Assembly (NCBI GenBank): GCA_021234155.1
Contig: JAJEKV010000059.1
Coordinates: 1,754,182-1,818,181, forward strand
From: Isoetes taiwanensis
Lineage: Eukaryota > Streptophyta > Lycopodiopsida > Isoetales > Isoetaceae
Reading direction: 5' to 3'
Length of the DNA: 64,000 nt
Part shown: positions 22,853 to 34,607 of the stretch, piece by piece
Layout of the letters: each line of letters begins with the position of its first letter
How positions within the stretch are numbered: the stretch's first letter is position 1
Position numbers and translations under genes: made by a program
The notes under the pieces: generated by a model
Databases searched by the model: none
What the model was told of the DNA's origin: nothing
What the model saw: the letters and a program-made list of their open reading frames with translations, nothing else

Positions 22853-24154
22853 TTCCCCCTTCATGTCATAATCAAGAATATTTATTGCACCCTTAAGTTT
22901 TTCAAACCTGTACTCTGCTAACGGCTTTGTCATTATATCTGCTAATTGATTTTCACTGCAAACATAAACTGGTCTGATAACTCCTTTTGCCACCACCTCT
23001 CTGATATAATGGAGTTCTAATTCAATGTGTTTAGACCGTTCATGCAATACTGGATCTTTTGTCATGGCTATACAGCTGGTGTTATCACAGTTCAACTCTG
23101 TGGATTGAGAGCAGTCTATTCCAATTTCACTTAACAATCTTCTTTCCCAAACCACTTCTTTTGCTACCAATGTAGCAGCAGCATATTCTGCTTCTGCACT
23201 TGACATGGTTATGGCTGCTTGCTTTTTACATTTCCATGATATTGGTGCTCCTCCTAGAAAGATTAAATAACCTGAGGTAGACCTTCTTTGATCAAGATCA
23301 CCACCCCAATCTGCATCACAAAAGGCTTTAAGTTTTAACTCTTTGCCACAGAATTGAATTCCATTAAACATTGTGCCCTTGAGATACCTAAGTACTCTCT
23401 TGGCTGCAGTCCAATGCAATTTACTTGGGTTATTTAGATATCTACTCAACATATTCACAATATATGCAATATCTGGTCTTGAATAATTAGCCACATAGGC
23501 TAAACATCCAACAAGTGAGCTATATGGTGTATTCTCCATTTCAAGTCTTTCTTGCTCATCCTTTGGACACATTTCTCCTGATATCTTCATGCCTGGTGTT
23601 GCTGGAGTTTTGCAAATTTTACATTCCTGCATTCTAAATCTTTCAAGCATTGATTTTATTTGGCCAGCTTGTGTTAAGGTCAATGTCCTTAAATCTCTGT
23701 TTCTGTGCACCTCGACCCCTAGAAACTTTTTTAACTCCCCTAAATCTGTCATTTGAAATCTTTTGCTCAAAATTTGTTTGCATGTTTGCAGCACTTCCAA
23801 ATCTGTGGCTACCATAATATTGTCATCGACATAAAGGGCTATTATACACCACTGACTCCCAATACTGTATTTATACAAATTTCCATCATTTTTAAGTTTC
23901 AGAAATCCCTGTTCTCTTAGATAATTGTCTATGCATTTGTACCACTCTCTTGGTGATTGTTTAAGACCATATACTGCTCTATTTAACTTCCAAACTTTAT
24001 TCTTACCTTGTTCAAAACCTGGTGCTTGCTTCATAAATATTTCTTCCTCCAATTTTGCATTTAGAAATGCTGTATTAACATCCATATGATGTATCTCATA
24101 ATTATTAGCATTTGCTATTGAAAGCAGCATTCTAATACTGTTCATTTTCACCAA
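22850..24154 (-). CDS. Copia reverse transcriptase and RNase H
   Basis: The 434-codon frame contains the copia RT motifs (HHMDVNTAFLNAKLEEEIFM, VYGLKQSPREWY, catalytic ALYVDDNIMVA, DLGELKKFLGVEV), the connection (YSSLVGCLAYVANYSRPDIA, LSRYLNNPSKLHWTAAKRVL) and RNase H (FCDADWGGDLDQRRSTSGYL, ISWKCKKQAAITMSSAEAEY, ELNCDNTSCIAM, HIELELHYIRE). It ends just before the polypurine tract. The catalytic YVDD is intact. The start codon listed is arbitrary, because in the living element this is part of the polyprotein. Confidence 0.95.
   Translation of the reverse strand: MVKMNSIRMLLSIANANNYEIHHMDVNTAFLNAKLEEEIFMKQAPGFEQGKNKVWKLNRAVYGLKQSPREWYKCIDNYLREQGFLKLKNDGNLYKYSIGSQWCIIALYVDDNIMVATDLEVLQTCKQILSKRFQMTDLGELKKFLGVEVHRNRDLRTLTLTQAGQIKSMLERFRMQECKICKTPATPGMKISGEMCPKDEQERLEMENTPYSSLVGCLAYVANYSRPDIAYIVNMLSRYLNNPSKLHWTAAKRVLRYLKGTMFNGIQFCGKELKLKAFCDADWGGDLDQRRSTSGYLIFLGGAPISWKCKKQAAITMSSAEAEYAAATLVAKEVVWERRLLSEIGIDCSQSTELNCDNTSCIAMTKDPVLHERSKHIELELHYIREVVAKGVIRPVYVCSENQLADIMTKPLAEYRFEKLKGAINILDYDMKGE
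22853..22862 (-). promoter_or_regulatory. Copia polypurine tract
   Basis: Minus-strand GAAGGGGGAA directly abuts the 3' LTR. This is the position and composition expected for the plus-strand primer of reverse transcription. Confidence 0.85.
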
Positions 24155-24776
24155 GGGTGAAAATGTGTTTCATAATCCATGCCCTTCCTTTGAGAAAAAC
24201 CTTGAGCTACTAATCTGGCTTTGAACTTTGGGGTCTTTCCATCTGCTTCTGTTTTGATTTTATACAACCACTTACAGCCAACTATGTTCTTATCTTTAGG
24301 CATGTCCACTAGGGTATAAGTTTCAGTCCTTTTGAATGACTCCATCTCATCTTCCATAGCTGACATCCATTTCTCCTTTGCTGCAGATTTTACTGCTTCT
24401 CTAAAATTGCTAGGGACATTTAAATCTGAAAGCACTAAAATCTCAAACAGATCAAGTAGCTCACCTTTTTTATTTGCTAGCCTTTTGCTTCTCCCTTGTG
24501 CATCTCGTCCATGTTCTTCAATTCCACCAGCTTGATCTTGTAGAAGTTTATCGACCTCTGTTTTCCTTCTTTTCTCAATTTGAGCCACTGGTTCTTGAGG
24601 GACCTCAGCCTCATCCTGCACTTCTACATCATCTGAACCTGTCTTGACAATCTTATTATTAATGCTGTCATCATCATCATCTATCACAAACCTTACCCTT
24701 TTTTCTTCAGAGTTATTATTCCAAGTGCCTTGTTCTTCTTCATCAGGGTCTTGATCTTTTACAGATTCTGCGGCAG
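24148..24776 (-). CDS. Copia polyprotein: integrase-RT linker and N-terminal RT
   Basis: The frame picks up directly beside the CACTA target site (TAAESVKDQDPDEEE) and runs through an acidic linker (FVIDDDDDSIN) into the RVT_2 region: FREAVKSAAKEKWMSAMEDE, NIVGCKWLYKIKTEADGK, KARLVAQGFSQRKGMDYE. The frame breaks at 24150 by a 1-base deletion in the sequence for TFSPLV, and the rest of RT continues in another frame. Joining 35046 to 24776 restores an uninterrupted reading frame, which shows that the CACTA insertion is secondary. Confidence 0.92.
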
Positions 24777-24894
24777 TTACACTACAAGAGAATAACCATT
24801 TAGCGTCAATTTTATATCACTTATAATCTAAAAGAAAATTGTATGATGTTAAAAATGCTATTGAGGACATGTGACCCTATTAATGACGCAAATT

Positions 24895-25470
24895 GTAGCA
24901 CCCGTAGCATCATGCATAGTATCACAATTAATGTCATAATTATATCAGTACTCACTAATGACAATATACTTGGTGTTAATAACATCACTATCAATACCAC
25001 ATCTTACATCACCCTTACTATCAATAGTTAGCGTAGTTCTAGTAATGACCATACAAGTGCTACCAAATATAGCAGGTATAGTATTAGTTATAGCATCATC
25101 TATTGTATCACACGTGCTGCAATAGTTATATCAGTATTCACAACTGACATTACATATGCTGCTCATAATATCATGAATATTATCACCACTTGCATCACTT
25201 GTATTATCAATAGTTATTGTATTTCTAATAATGACCATACAAGTGCTATTAGTTATAGCAATTATCGTATCAGTTATAGTGTCATCTATTATATCAACCG
25301 TGATGCAATAATTATATCAATACTCACAGATGCCATTATATATGTTGCTACTAGCACCATGAACATTATCTCCACTTGCATTACTCGTACTGTCAATGAT
25401 TATTCCATTTATAACATGAGCATACAAGTGTTACAACTTATATCCATTATAGCATTGCCTATTATGTTTA
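24895..25470. repeat. CACTA left subterminal repeat array (~190-bp unit)
   Basis: About three degenerate copies of a ~190-bp unit carry the shared motifs AATGACCATACAAGTGCTA, AATTATATCA and ATGAACATTATC. Open frames through it are low-complexity (Ile/Thr/Ser) and not genes. Such subterminal repeats are normally the transposase binding regions in CACTA elements. Confidence 0.7.
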
Positions 25471-26060
25471 TTAGTTAGTCTATCATATAGCATTGTAAAA
25501 TGTTTGTTTCAAAATTTGAATATCAATATAAAGTCTTTTTAGATACTTGAATCCACTTGGAATGCTTTAAATATGGTTTGAGTTTTTATATATGAAGCAA
25601 AGTATTAATGAATGGCAAAACTCAAAATTAAAAAGTCAAATAAAAAAAATAAAAGTATCTATTCAGAGGCCACTGATGGTTTTTTCTTTAGCTCACAGGC
25701 ATATGCATGCTACAAAGTTGTTAACAATATCCTAGATATGACTTCCCTAGAATATTCTTTGTTGAGCCATTGATGACATTTCATTGAGTGTGCACTATTA
25801 ATAGTATCTTTTTCATGCATTGTTGCAAAGGACATTGGCATATAGGCAAGTAGATACGAGAAAGTTCTATAAGAGAATTGCCTAAACAAGATTTAGTACT
25901 TGGGCACCTATACTTAGAATGATATGGCACCTATAGAGCAAGTTACTAACGACTCCATGTGTTTGGATTTTCTAGATTCAGTGGCCTGCTCATGACGTGA
26001 GAATATTATTTTTGAGAGGCAAGTCTGCCTCTAATAAACAGCAAGTCCCTTGCACACTGT

Positions 26061-26157
26061 TTTTTTTTTCATTGAAGGACGATTGTCTATTAATCATGCA
26101 AAAATCACGGCACATACAAGAGGTCTTAGGGGACTATCGAGCCCACTAAGAATCCAT
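26061..26157 (-). mobile_element. 97-bp LINE 3' end insertion with 12-bp target duplication
   Basis: The T-run at 26061-26069 followed by CATTGAAGGACGA matches the 3' end of the LINE family at 7.8 and 51.6 kb. It is flanked by an exact 12-bp duplication, CTTGCACACTGT, at 26049-26060 and 26158-26169. It is an extreme 5' truncation, inserted after the CACTA element formed. Confidence 0.88.
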
Positions 26158-27129
26158 CTTGCACACTGTGGTATGATACATTTGAACATAATCTTTTATG
26201 ACTATGCCACTTTGTGGATTTATACATTATAACTAGGGGGAGATCCAATTTGATCAAATTGTACACATGGAAACACAAATAATGCATGAGGATGCGAGTT
26301 TGGCAATATGATAAGGTATGTGGCTTTACGTTGGTACCTAGACTTTATAAGGTGCTCATTCACAAAGATACTTTTGGGCTTGGACTTTTTTTAATGCTTG
26401 GCATGAATGCCATTTGTCATTTTGCATATTCCATGCACATTTAACATTATCTTCTTTCTTATCAATGTTTCTTGGACTTGGGCAAAGAGGGCATCGTTTC
26501 TCTAACTCTTTAGGTGCCACATACAAAATGAGAAATCATGGTGGCAAATGCACAAATATGTGTGCTTTATTTATTTAATTTCTTGGTGTATTTTACGTCA
26601 ATACCATTTGGTGGAAGACATAAGCCCTAGAACCAAGTTTAGGGTTATGGCGGGGTTATGGCGGCAGCATGTTATGGCGGTTGCCACGAGGGTTCCTGCC
26701 TGCGATTGCAACAGCCAATTAACTTATGTCGTCATTGGATGATATGTAACAGGTTCCACCAAGCTCACGAAATCAGGACTTTGCCTTTTGTTGCTACGAT
26801 TCAGCTGTCAAATCTTTGCAATGGATGGAGTGAATATGCAATCCTTAAATTTGAGGTCAGGGTTCTATCCAGCTCACAAAGCAGCGCCTAACCTGTTCGT
26901 TTAATCTATTGTTGCTTTACTAATAAGCTCTGTACATTCAATGTTAGAGTCCAACAAACTCTGATCTGTTTGTTTCATGTGCTGAAAGCGAAAAGATGAG
27001 CTGCATTTCTGATCTAAATATCTTAGAAGTACTTGTAATTCCTCAAGGCCAATTTTTTGAGGGTGTTAATGGTGGTGCTGCTAGCAGTTGATACTGCCCA
27101 AAGCACATTTGACAAAGCTTCTGCATAGC

Positions 27130-27222
27130 AGAAAATGTGCAATGAGATTATTTGATCCTACACCAGCTGATGTGGAGACTGCAAAGAAGGAATCTGATGC
27201 CAACAACTTGCCACTATATCAG
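27130..27222 (+). pseudogene. Unidentified captured exon in the CACTA element
   Basis: The plus-strand reading DPTPADVETAKKESDANNLP ends at a good donor (CTATATCAG/GTTCTT, 27222/27223). Codon texture is exon-like, but I do not recognise the family, and it does not match augmin subunit 1, whose exons follow. Could be part of a different captured gene. Confidence 0.35.
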
Positions 27223-27468
27223 GTTCTTCTATAATTTCATTTGTATAAATGCATCAACATTTGCTGCACGGTTCACAGATATATTGGAATTATGATACCT
27301 ACTCTTAAATTTGCTTACATTAATAGTCTTGTTTCTATGCCATCATCTACTATTGTGTACTTTGCCTTCTAGAATAAGCTATATCTGTCATTGTTTTGAT
27401 TTTGCTCTCAAGCGTGAATAAGAACTATTGCTTTATGATACATAAGCTGTTAATCATTCTTGTTTCAG

Positions 27469-27952
27469 ACTAGTATATGCTTGATTGAGCAAAGGGCATC
27501 CAAAGAATGGCAATATTTGCAACCACTTACTAAGGTGACGATTTATCACTCCCTTTCTCCAAAGACACGTCTTTATTTTATAAGTTTGAAGCTTTTTGAA
27601 TAGCATCAGGACTGGTTTTAGTGACAAGTATATTGTATGCCCCCCCATAGGATCATTGTCCCGATTGGGATACACATGTGAGATTAGTCATGGAGTGTTG
27701 ATGCAAATGGTGGAGCACAAGAAAGATTTGAAAGAAAGGCAAAGCCTATTTTGGAAACACTAAGAAGCTACCAAGACTTACCTCCGGTTTGTACAAATAT
27801 GAATTAATTGCAACTTGATTCAAATTATGTTTATAACTTGCTGCTGGATTTCAGGATAAGGCTTTGGCCGAACTAAGAGAAGGGGGTATGAAGCAGCTGA
27901 GAAGTATTTGGAGGAGGCTCTACAGTCGGCCCTAAACATTTCTGCTGATTAG
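27469..27952 (+). pseudogene. Captured 3' part of augmin subunit 1 (HAUS1-like) gene with introns
   Basis: Augmin subunit 1 belongs to the eight-subunit complex that nucleates microtubules from existing microtubules in the plant spindle and phragmoplast. Three exons are visible. Exon 27469-27534 reads ASKEWQYLQPLTK. Exon 27651-27786 reads GYTCEISHGVLMQMVEHKKD and then, after a frameshift, AKPILETLRSYQDLPP. Exon 27855-27952 begins DKALA and ends KYLEEALQSALNISAD plus a stop. Introns retain GT-AG ends (27535-27650, 27787-27854). The order, the PP/DK junction and the C-terminus match the family's end. The frameshifts show it is a dead fragment. The upstream two thirds of the gene are missing. 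Retained introns mean capture at DNA level, as in Pack-type elements. Confidence 0.8.
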
Positions 27953-30900
27953 TGGGGAAGAAAGTCTTACAATCTGGTGGGTTCTCTCTGTGTCTAGATA
28001 TGAAATGTTAGCTAAGTTTTCATAGTGTATATTGCATGGGGATATGCAAAGACGCTATGCTATGAGTTCAGATTTGTGCAAAAGTGTCAGAAAGTATATA
28101 ATGGCAGTTGTCTTCAAAAAACTCAATGAAGCCTGTACAGAAAAATTATAAATAAAAATTTTGACATTGGAGCAATATATTGTGGTTTTGACATCTTATC
28201 TCTTCCTCGATCGATGTGGGCTGTGTAAACAAAAACAAAATCAAAAATATAATTTGCAAAAAAATGGAAAACTATAAAATAGAAATATAATATTATAACA
28301 AAAGTAATTAAAATGATATTAGAGGTTAAATTATTTGGCCTAACCAAATGGTATTGCATGTGACATAAAGATTAGTATGATAATAAATGTGATACTATTG
28401 AATGCTAGTATGAGTTTAAGAATGATGTAACTTGTGACTCTATATATGGCATTATGGCCAATTATTTTCATGACATATATAAAGCATGTTCCTTTTTTGC
28501 TTTTTCCTATTTTCTTTGATGCAAAAAAAGTTTGAGAGAGACACGTGTCTCTGAAAATGAAAAAAAAAAGAGTGACGGCAACAACAGAGGCTATGAAAAG
28601 CACCAACAGAGAGGTCATTTTCATTCCTTGGGCAATAACTAACCATGACGTCATCGGCTTTGCATTTACGAAGCAATATTCTCTTAGCTCTGGTAATCCT
28701 TCCTCCCGCTGCTGTCGATTGGCCCAATCTACTCTAGATTGGTTTTCGTACATGAAATTAAGGTCTGAAATATTTTGGGTTCAATTCAATCAATCGTCTC
28801 TCTGTGCTAGCAATCGAAGCCGCAATCTGATATGAAGAATAGATTGCCAGTCAGCCTTATTGTTGTTTTGCTTGCAGAAGTTCTCCACCGACTTGCAATA
28901 CAGGGTCGGAGTGAGCTGGAAAAACAGAACTTCTCCACCGACTTCCAATACTGGGTCGGATTGAGCAGCAAAACCCCCATGTATGTTGCTGTGCATCCTA
29001 CATTTACTATGTCAGGCCATTGAGGCCTATGCTTTTTTGTATATTTGGGAACTCTGGAGTTGTGGAGCTCTATTTTTTTTCGTTTGTATTATGTTAATTC
29101 CTGCAAAATAACTTAGAAAGGCATTGGCATATAAAGACTCCAAATTTGCTCCAAAATTGCCACTATCGTCTGTCTATGGCAGGCTTGATCAGCACCTGTT
29201 CATAACTCTGATAACACGCTGCAACAATGTTGGGCAGAGATTTCAATTGCCATGGGTTCGGTATCCAAATAAACAGGGAAACTCAGATTTGACTGGTTCT
29301 GGCTAGGCTCTGGATTATGGAGAGTCGGAGCTGGGAAAGGTGCGTGCTTCCTGCACTCCGGAGCTGGCCTCTCTAATTTCTCTGCTACATGGAATGAAAA
29401 TGGTGTGGTTTTGTTGTCGCATTGCTTGCTGGCGAAGCAAACATTCATGAAGATTTATTATCTTGGTGAAGGCAATTGTAAGGACCTCTTCTCTGCCATA
29501 GCCAGAAGCTCTAACCAGCATGCCGATCTTATCATTTTTGGACATTTTATTGGGGTTATGCAATTCTAAAGCAAAGGCTGCAGCTACAAGCTCAGCTCTG
29601 CCCTATGATTTAGCCATGTCTGGGAAGCATCTACATATCGAAAAGCAAAAGTGATTCTTCTATAAACATGTGGGTTCAGTTTGTCCTCAGTTTGTGCTTT
29701 GGTGGACGAAGCTAGGACAATTCCTCCTAGGAACAGGTTCTCTTTCTTCTGTTATTCTTTCTCATAAGTGTTGCTAGCTTAATGGATCTGGATATGGTTT
29801 CGTCCTGCAAAACTTCCTGGTTTGGCCTCAAGCTGTGTTATGTCCACCTCTTTGAACACTGCTTGCTTCCAACAATAATTTGTGCAGAAGTCTCATAAGG
29901 GGATTAACTATGTTTGGATTCTAAGCCGACACATGTAGACCTTGCAGCTGCGTAAGGAAGAGGAGTTGGGCGTCTGGGGTGCACCTTGGGCTTAAGCCAT
30001 TTCAGACATCCTACTCAATGCTTGAATTCTCATTCGCATTCAGGAGGAGATTGAAGTTGCGAACTGGATAAAAGACACATGCTTCTAGTTTTACATAAGA
30101 TTGGTAAAGCACTGCAATTGTTTTCTGCACCGTAATTGTTTTCAGAAAAATCCGATTATCAGATGTGTTTACATGTATCTAACCTTTTGTTCTTAAAGTC
30201 TTTACTCAACCAGGATCACAAATCCACCATTTTGGTAACATTTTCTTTAGTTGGTCGAATCATTTTGGTAACAATTGAGCTTTGATTATGACTGGATCAA
30301 ACGCAGGTTGTTTGATATATAGCATATTCTGCATTAGTTTAATGATTCTCTATAGTCGTTATGATCAGCAACCAAACGCAGGTTGTTTGATATATAGCAT
30401 ATTCTGCATTAGTTTAATGATTCTCTATAGTCGTTATGATCAGCAACCTTCTATCGTGCAGGCGCTGAACGCACGGTGAAGAAATGCAGGTTCAAATCCT
30501 GCATGTTCTAGCTTAAAATAGACAAGACAGGGAAGAGAAACGTTCGCGGCGGCCTTGGCCGCCGCGATAAGTTTCTTGTCATACCATATATAAAGCATGT
30601 TCCCCTTTCATTTTCTTTGATGCAAAATAAACCTGGGAGAGACACGCGTCCTTATAAACCTCGGAGAGACACGTGTCCTTGAAAAAAAATTAAAAAGAAA
30701 ATCGACAGGATTCTTGCTTTGGAAGCGATCGAATCCCCTGCACTATGAGTCGGATTTGGGGTATGTCGGAACGGAGCCCCAAATATTTTGCAGCTCCTCC
30801 TGGCTATGGCATTGAAGCTCTAGCAACCTGGGCTGCTGGAATATGACCCGGGCTAAATGCGGGGCCAAATGCCTACTTCCAGAGCTCGCTTTCCATTTCT

Positions 30901-33475
30901 AGTCCATTGCATTGCTTGCGTTGCTTGCTTTGTGGGTTTTTGTCGCCTAACTGCGTCCATTTTGCAGGGCGCAATCTGCTTCGGCGCTTCTCTATATGAA
31001 ATTTTACTTTTAGTTCATTCGGCGGATTGTTTCTTCTGGAACAGGGTCAACTTGGAGCAAGTTATCGGCTATAGATCCAGTTTGATTCATTGGTGAAGGT
31101 TCAGAGGGCCCGACAACTGCAAGACATCCGCTTTTATGTTGCAGAAATTCATTTGCAGTTGAATTTCACCAGATCACGTAAACACATTAGGGCTTTTGCT
31201 CTTCATTGCTAGATGTTAGATTTTATTAAGAATTGACTGTCCATGAGAAACACATGACTAATCCGTTGTTTTTTTTTTCTGCAGCATTTATAGCAAAGCA
31301 GCATTGCAAGCAAAGACAGCGATTTGAACTCAAGAGCTTCTCTTATAGTCTAACGCTTGAGAATATTTTCTCGCTATCACCGCCACTAATAGAGATACAA
31401 TGTTTGTTGAGATTGATTCAGTCCCATATTCTTCGAAGATCCCTCATGTGCATGCTTTTTAAGACAGTAATCGAAAATCTGGCTTCATTGTTTAAAAGCA
31501 TATTTTATGACAGTTTCAGCAATACGTTCCAGCAGAAAAAGGGATGTACCAGTAGCTTTTGGTGGTCATGCCTATTCTTGCTTCATATGGATCCGTTTCG
31601 TTGAAGGATTAAAATTTAGCTTGGACATGTTTTCTATATTCAAGTGCTGTGGCCGTAGAATTTTTATGTGATTCTTTCCATACACAGTCCTTTGCAAAGA
31701 TGAATGGCCGTCCAGCTCCTTCAGGTGATTTTGATATTTTTATTTTGTTTAAGAAATGATGATACTGCCAGGACATACGCAAAAATGGTGGAGATGATAC
31801 ACTTGCAAGATGGCCTAATAGAAGAGGATACACTTCCAAATTCATGTATGATTTGAATCCCATATTCTTCGGTAAAGCTTTTTTGTATGGACATCCTTCG
31901 TTTAAAATTTTGTTTGACTTATTTGTTGTGGACAATCTACTTTTTGACTGTTGTAATCACTTGCAGACATTGATAATTTTCTAGACATGTATCAGAACTT
32001 TTGCTTCCCCTTCTTTATACGTGGGATGCTTCTCTATCACTGCCGCTATTAGAGATACAATGTTTTGTTGAGATTGATTCAGTCCCATAGTCTTTGAAGA
32101 TGGAAAGTTCCCTCATGTGCCTGCTTTCTGAGATTTAGTCTGCTCTCCGACTCTGCTTCTATAGTGCATCCAAAACAGGTAAAGGGCTCCTACCCTTGCA
32201 AATCCGTCCTCTAGTCGTCAAATCTGGCACTGTAGAGCCATGCTTCTTTCGGGGTGGCCATGTTTAAAGCCCCATCGACCTAAGAGAGCAAGAAAACAGT
32301 AATCTATTTCCTTTGGCTGAGCGCAGGTTTATCGTTGCAGTAGACAGTTCACAACTCCACTGCCAAATCCACTGATCTTGGGTGCTTAGCTATCTCTTGC
32401 AAATTCACAGCGCGGTTAATCTGGGTGTGTCTTGGCTGGGTTTAGATTACAGGATAAATGATATTATTCCCAATTCTGGAAAGGGTAATTGGTCCATTCT
32501 GGAAACTCTGCAATTGTGGAGCTCTGTTCTTTTCGTTGGTATTATGATTTGGGCGCCAGAAGCAAGGCAAATTTTGCCTAGTTGCAGAGCATAAACTCAA
32601 GAAGAGTAGTTTACAATTAGTCCTTCATGCCCTTACATGGAGCATTGGCATATAAAGACTCCAAATTTGCTCCAAAATTGCCACTATCGTCTGCCTATGG
32701 CCGGCTTGATCAGCATCTGTTCATAACTCTGATAACATGCTGCAACAATGTTGGGCAGAGATTTCAATTGCCATGGGTTCGGTGTCCAAATAAACAGGGA
32801 AACTCAGATTTGACTGGTTCTGGCTAGACCCTGGATTATGGATAGTCGGAGCTGGGATAGTCGGAGCTGGGAAAGGTGCGTGCTTCCTGGGAAAGGTGCG
32901 TGCTTCCTGCACTCCGGAGCTGGCCTCTCTAATTTCTCTGCTACATGGAATGAAAATGGTGTGGTTTTGTTGTCGCATTGCTTGCTGGCGAAGCAAACAT
33001 TCATGAAGATTTATTATCTTGGTGAAGGCAATTGTAAGGAGCTCTTCTCTGCCATAGCCAGAAGCTCTAACCAGCATGCCGATCTTTATCATTTTTGGAC
33101 ATTTTATTGGGGTTATGCAATTCTAAAGCAAGGGCTGCAGCTACAAGCTCGGCTCTGCCCTATGATTTAGCCATGTCTGGGAAGGGCATCTACATATCGA
33201 AAAGCAAAAATGATTCTTCTATAAAACATGTGGGTTCAATTTGTCCTCAGTTTGTGCTTTTTATGCTTTGGTGGACGAAGCTCGGACGATTCCTCCTAGG
33301 AACAGAATCTGTTTCTTCTGTTATTCTTTCTCATAAGTGTTGCTAGCTTAATGGATCTGGATATGGTTTCGCCCTGCAAAGCTTCCTGGTTTGGCCTCAA
33401 GTTGTGTTATGTCCAGCTCTTTGAACACTGCTCCCAGAGTTCCCTATAGCAGGGCAGTTTAATGGCCTGAATCTG

Positions 33476-33841
33476 ATGTATTGTTGTTTTGTGAGAATCT
33501 TTAGCGCATCATGCATTGGAAAGGATCGGCAACGATACCTTGCCAATTCTCAGGGTCAAAAATGTTCCCAGGAAGGCGATGTACCTTTGCTTCTACATTA
33601 CCTGCTGGGATTTAAGTCCATATTCAGAAGTAGTTACAAGAAAAACATGTCCTGTTATGCTGCATTAACTAACATATCAGACCCGATGGAGGTGGAAGTA
33701 GCCAAATTCAATAGGTTTTTGGCAGTGGAAGAAGCTACCACGCCCCCAGGTTCATGGTATACAAGCACTGATTTTGCTGGTATGGAAATGGCGCGAGTTT
33801 TTGGACGAGGCTGGCAAGCTGTAGGTCAGTTCTCTTTCTGA
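33476..33841 (+). pseudogene. Captured exon resembling choline monooxygenase N-terminus
   Basis: Choline monooxygenase is a chloroplast Rieske-type non-haem iron oxygenase that makes betaine aldehyde. The plus-strand frame ends FLAVEEATTPPGSWYTSTDF followed by ARVFGRGWQAVG. This matches the conserved first-exon motif of that family and related plant Rieske oxygenases (TPPSSWYT...RVFxRGWQxVG). Only the segment before the Rieske centre is present. The frame stops shortly after VG, where the exon border is expected. Upstream residues might include a transit peptide but are not diagnostic. It occurs only in the second unit of the CACTA-internal duplication. Confidence 0.65.
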
Positions 33842-34554
33842 CCATAGAGTTTGTTTGGTCACATGGACATTTACAATTAAAAATCGTAGGTAGCTCTCAT
33901 GGGCTAGATAACAGCAATTTGTACGTTTGTGCAAAAGTCTCATAAGGGGATTAACTATGTTATGATTCTAAGCCGACACATGTAGACCTTGCAGCTGCCT
34001 AAGGAAGAGGAGTTGGGGGTCTGGGGTGCACCTTTGGCTTAAGCCATTTCAGACATCCTACTCAATGCTTGAATTCTTATTCGCATTCAGGAGGAGATTG
34101 AAGTTACGAACTAGATAAAGGACACATGCTTCTAGTTTTACATAAGATTGGTAAAGCACTGCAATTGTTTTCTGCACTGCAATTGTTTTTAGAAAAATCG
34201 GATTATCAGGTGTGTTTACATGTATCTAACCTTGTGTTCTTAAAGTCTTTACTCAACCAGGATCACAAATCCACCATTTTCGTAACATTTTCTTTAGTTG
34301 GTCGAATCATACAATTGGGCTTTGATTATGACTGGATCAAACGCAGGTTGTTTGATATATAGCATATTCTGCATTAGTTTGATGATTCTCTATAGTCGTT
34401 ATGATCAGCAACCCTTTATCCTGCAGGCGCTGAACGCACGGTTCCTGCATGTTCTAGCTTAAAATAGACAAGACGGGGAAGAGAAACGTTCGCGGCCAAA
34501 AAAAAAGTGTAGGTTCAAATCCTGCATGTTCTACCACGTATAGATGAGTTGGTG

Positions 34555-34607
34555 AAGAGAAACGTTCGCGGCGGCCGCTAGGCCGCCGCGATAAGTTTCT
34601 TGTAGTG
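34555..34607. repeat. GC-rich hairpin joined to a second CACTA-type terminus
   Basis: GCGGCGGCCGCTAGGCCGCC forms a near-perfect palindrome, extended by GAGAAAC/GTTTCTT arms. It ends in TTTCTTGTAGTG, the reverse complement of CACTACAAGAAA, a very common plant CACTA terminus. A paralogous hairpin at 30541-30578 lacks the final AGTG. Confidence 0.65.

Larger units (their letters stand above)
28485..34607. repeat. Large tandem duplication inside the CACTA element (28485-30584 and 30585-34607)
   Basis: Both units begin with the same segment (ATATATAAAGCATGTTCC, then GAGAGACACGYGTC). They share long blocks (29119-29830 with 32642-33420; 29885-30483 with 33928-34445) and end in the same GC-rich hairpin followed by AAGTTTCTTGT. 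Unit 2 is longer because it also holds a duplicated segment (31370-31465 with 32031-32135) and the choline monooxygenase-like piece. Unit 1 has a private 75-bp tandem duplication at 30299-30448. The shared blocks have open frames on both strands, but none I can identify. Confidence 0.75.

Noticed and set aside
24843-25478. Plus-strand open frames in the CACTA left arm
   Set aside because: They are Ile/Thr/Ser low-complexity translations of the subterminal repeat array, with no conserved frame between repeat units.
30484-34540. tRNA-like T-arm (GGTTCAAATCC) at about 30489 and 34512, the second followed by CTACCA
   Set aside because: No D-arm, anticodon arm or acceptor partner can be paired upstream in either place. 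The piece is part of the duplicated CACTA interior.
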